Shown here one piece after another: positions 62,855 to 64,000 of a DNA stretch of 64,000 nt. A model generated the notes under the pieces. The model worked only from the letters and a program-made list of their open reading frames with translations, searched no databases and was not told the origin of the DNA. The stretch's first letter is position 1. Each line of letters opens with the position of its first letter. The DNA is from Euryarchaeota archaeon UBA558 (lineage in GTDB: Archaea; Thermoplasmatota; Poseidoniia; Poseidoniales; Thalassarchaeaceae): the NCBI GenBank assembly GCA_002507175.1, contig DAZE01000021.1, positions 1 to 64,000 of the forward strand. The letters are read 5' to 3'. The translations under genes were made by a program, and so were the position numbers.

Positions 62855-64000
62855 ATGATCGACCGGCCCGTGATGAAGAGCAAAGCATTGGTACTCATTC
62901 TGATACTCTCGACAATGGTCGCCCTGGTAGCACCGGCTTCTTCGGTGTCTGCCCAGAATGCTACCAGTTCAGGGTACATTGACTCCATCGAGACCTGGTC
63001 TGGTTCACACGCTGTCAGTGGAGACATAATCATATCACCGGGTGCTAAGCTGATTATCGAACCTTCAACTCAAATCACCTTCTCAAATGGCACATCTTTG
63101 GAGGCACGGGGGAACCTATGCATTGGCGCTGCATCCTGCGGCGCCTCTCAAGATGCAACCTCCACCAGTCGGATAACAATGACATGGCTTGAGCCGTCGA
63201 ACGCCTCTGCAAATGGGGATTGTAGAGGTATGACCTTTGGAACATCCACGCTTACGATAGATGACCCCTCGTGCGGGGAAGGAATCGTCATTCGAAGCAC
63301 AATAGACCTCTCAGAGACTGCCCTCCGTCAACTGGACATCGACTCAGCATGGGGCGTTCCGTTCCCAGTCCCAACCGTTAACCAATTTCGATATGGTGCT
63401 TTGGTATTGCAAGGAGCATCCCCCGAATTAGTTGAATTGGAGTTTACTGATACGAACACATCTAGCGTACTCGCAACAGAATTGGCTCAACCTAGATTCA
63501 TCGGAGGTCTTTACACTGTTGGAAATGATGGGCAGAGCGGTGTAACAGGGAACGCCGTACAAATATATGGAGGAGGTACAGGAAGCGTCCCTGTACTTTT
63601 TGAGAATTCAGATTTTGTTTCAACTGAAAGGGGATGTCGAAATCAGGATAACGGGCGATCTGCTGTGTGGGTTGAAGAGTCATTCGCAGAATTCGTCAAT
63701 ATCAATGTCATCAGTGGTGATTTTGGATTGAGTTTCAGATCTTCTGCTGGGAAGGTTTCAGAATCATCTTTGAGTGTTAACTGCAATGGTGTGGACATCA
63801 ATGGTATGATCTCGGTAGGAACCAAAGAATATCCTACCAATGTTTCAAACAATGTCATCACCACAGTTGAGGGCACCCCGATAACCGCTTATGCAGGGTC
63901 ATTAGCCGAGATCCATAACAACACCTTGAGCGGAGCATCGGGAGGATCTGGCATCGCAGTTCAATCAAGTCGCGCGACAATTCACGGTAACAACATCGGC
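62855..64000 (+). CDS. Secreted beta-helix-like surface protein, 5' part (runs off the window)
   Basis: The frame is open from ATG 62855 to the end of the window (382 codons seen). Residues 7-33 form a signal peptide ending near VSAQN. The rest shows repeated short strands with Asn- and Gly-rich turns (SGDIIISPGAKLIIEPSTQI near residue 53, ITAYAGSLAEIHNNTLSG near the window end), typical of right-handed beta-helix surface proteins. A similar plan is seen in the protein encoded at 48334. Paired cysteines occur near residue 85. The 3' end, domain count and function cannot be told. Confidence 0.7.
   Translation, partial: MIDRPVMKSKALVLILILSTMVALVAPASSVSAQNATSSGYIDSIETWSGSHAVSGDIIISPGAKLIIEPSTQITFSNGTSLEARGNLCIGAASCGASQDATSTSRITMTWLEPSNASANGDCRGMTFGTSTLTIDDPSCGEGIVIRSTIDLSETALRQLDIDSAWGVPFPVPTVNQFRYGALVLQGASPELVELEFTDTNTSSVLATELAQPRFIGGLYTVGNDGQSGVTGNAVQIYGGGTGSVPVLFENSDFVSTERGCRNQDNGRSAVWVEESFAEFVNINVISGDFGLSFRSSAGKVSESSLSVNCNGVDINGMISVGTKEYPTNVSNNVITTVEGTPITAYAGSLAEIHNNTLSGASGGSGIAVQSSRATIHGNNIG

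Overview
The window looks like a chromosome segment of a planktonic euryarchaeon, most likely Marine Group II (Candidatus Poseidoniales) or a close Thermoplasmata relative. Archaeal markers are an archaeal-type 16S rRNA 3' part, aIF2-beta, aRF1 with its NIKS and GGQ motifs, class I LysRS, aTrm56, Nog1-type GTPase, archaeal UMP kinase, CDP-archaeol synthase, AglB/STT3 and GfcR. The Marine Group II placement is an inference from gene content and the free-standing 16S gene. Genes are packed tightly, often overlap by a few bases, and many have a TATA-like box about 24-29 bp before the start codon, as expected for leaderless mRNAs. I see no CRISPR array, insertion sequence or prophage, and no gene-free stretch over 300 bases.

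Layout. 1-732: 3' part of 16S rRNA, followed by a hairpin and T-tract, with no 23S gene after it. 905-6352: an Aap-type amino-acid ABC importer (binding lipoprotein, two enlarged permeases, ATPase). 6373-10684: NADK2-like NAD kinase, lipoprotein, ABC half-exporter, PaaI-type thioesterase. 10732-13547: two small membrane proteins, an NfeD-like protein and a flotillin. 13564-16104: YeiH-like permease, thiolase, DUF2061 protein. 16093-18161 (minus): TraB protein and dihydropteroate synthase. 18161-24063: membrane protein, aTrm56, carA, carB. 24060-28168: LysRS, GfcR-like regulator, dUTPase, aIF2-beta, SDR-type protein.

28213-32000 is an accessory cell-surface block: an Asp-box lipoprotein, a single-lobe transferrin-like protein keeping all four iron-ligand positions under a 20-bp palindrome that overlaps its promoter, and a PQQ-type sugar dehydrogenase lipoprotein. 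32003-39824: nitroreductase, pterin carbinolamine dehydratase, Nog1, small zinc-ribbon proteins, UMP kinase, aRF1, ArgRS, peroxiredoxin. 39830-45810 (minus): a CD36/LIMP-2-like double-anchored ectodomain protein, a TctA/DUF112-like membrane protein and a secreted OB-fold repeat protein. Then a CAT-anticodon tRNA and three surface or membrane proteins, CDP-archaeol synthase and PurD. 52178-64000: a 3124-residue AglB/STT3 oligosaccharyltransferase with a very long Ig-like tail, a membrane-anchored subtilase, and the start of a beta-helix-like secreted protein.

Together the genes suggest a heterotroph that takes up amino acids and possibly iron, and invests heavily in glycosylated, membrane-anchored surface proteins. 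The strongest candidates for something new are the transferrin-like protein with its putative metal-responsive operator, the CD36-like protein, and the giant AglB fusion with its nine-codon leader ORF.
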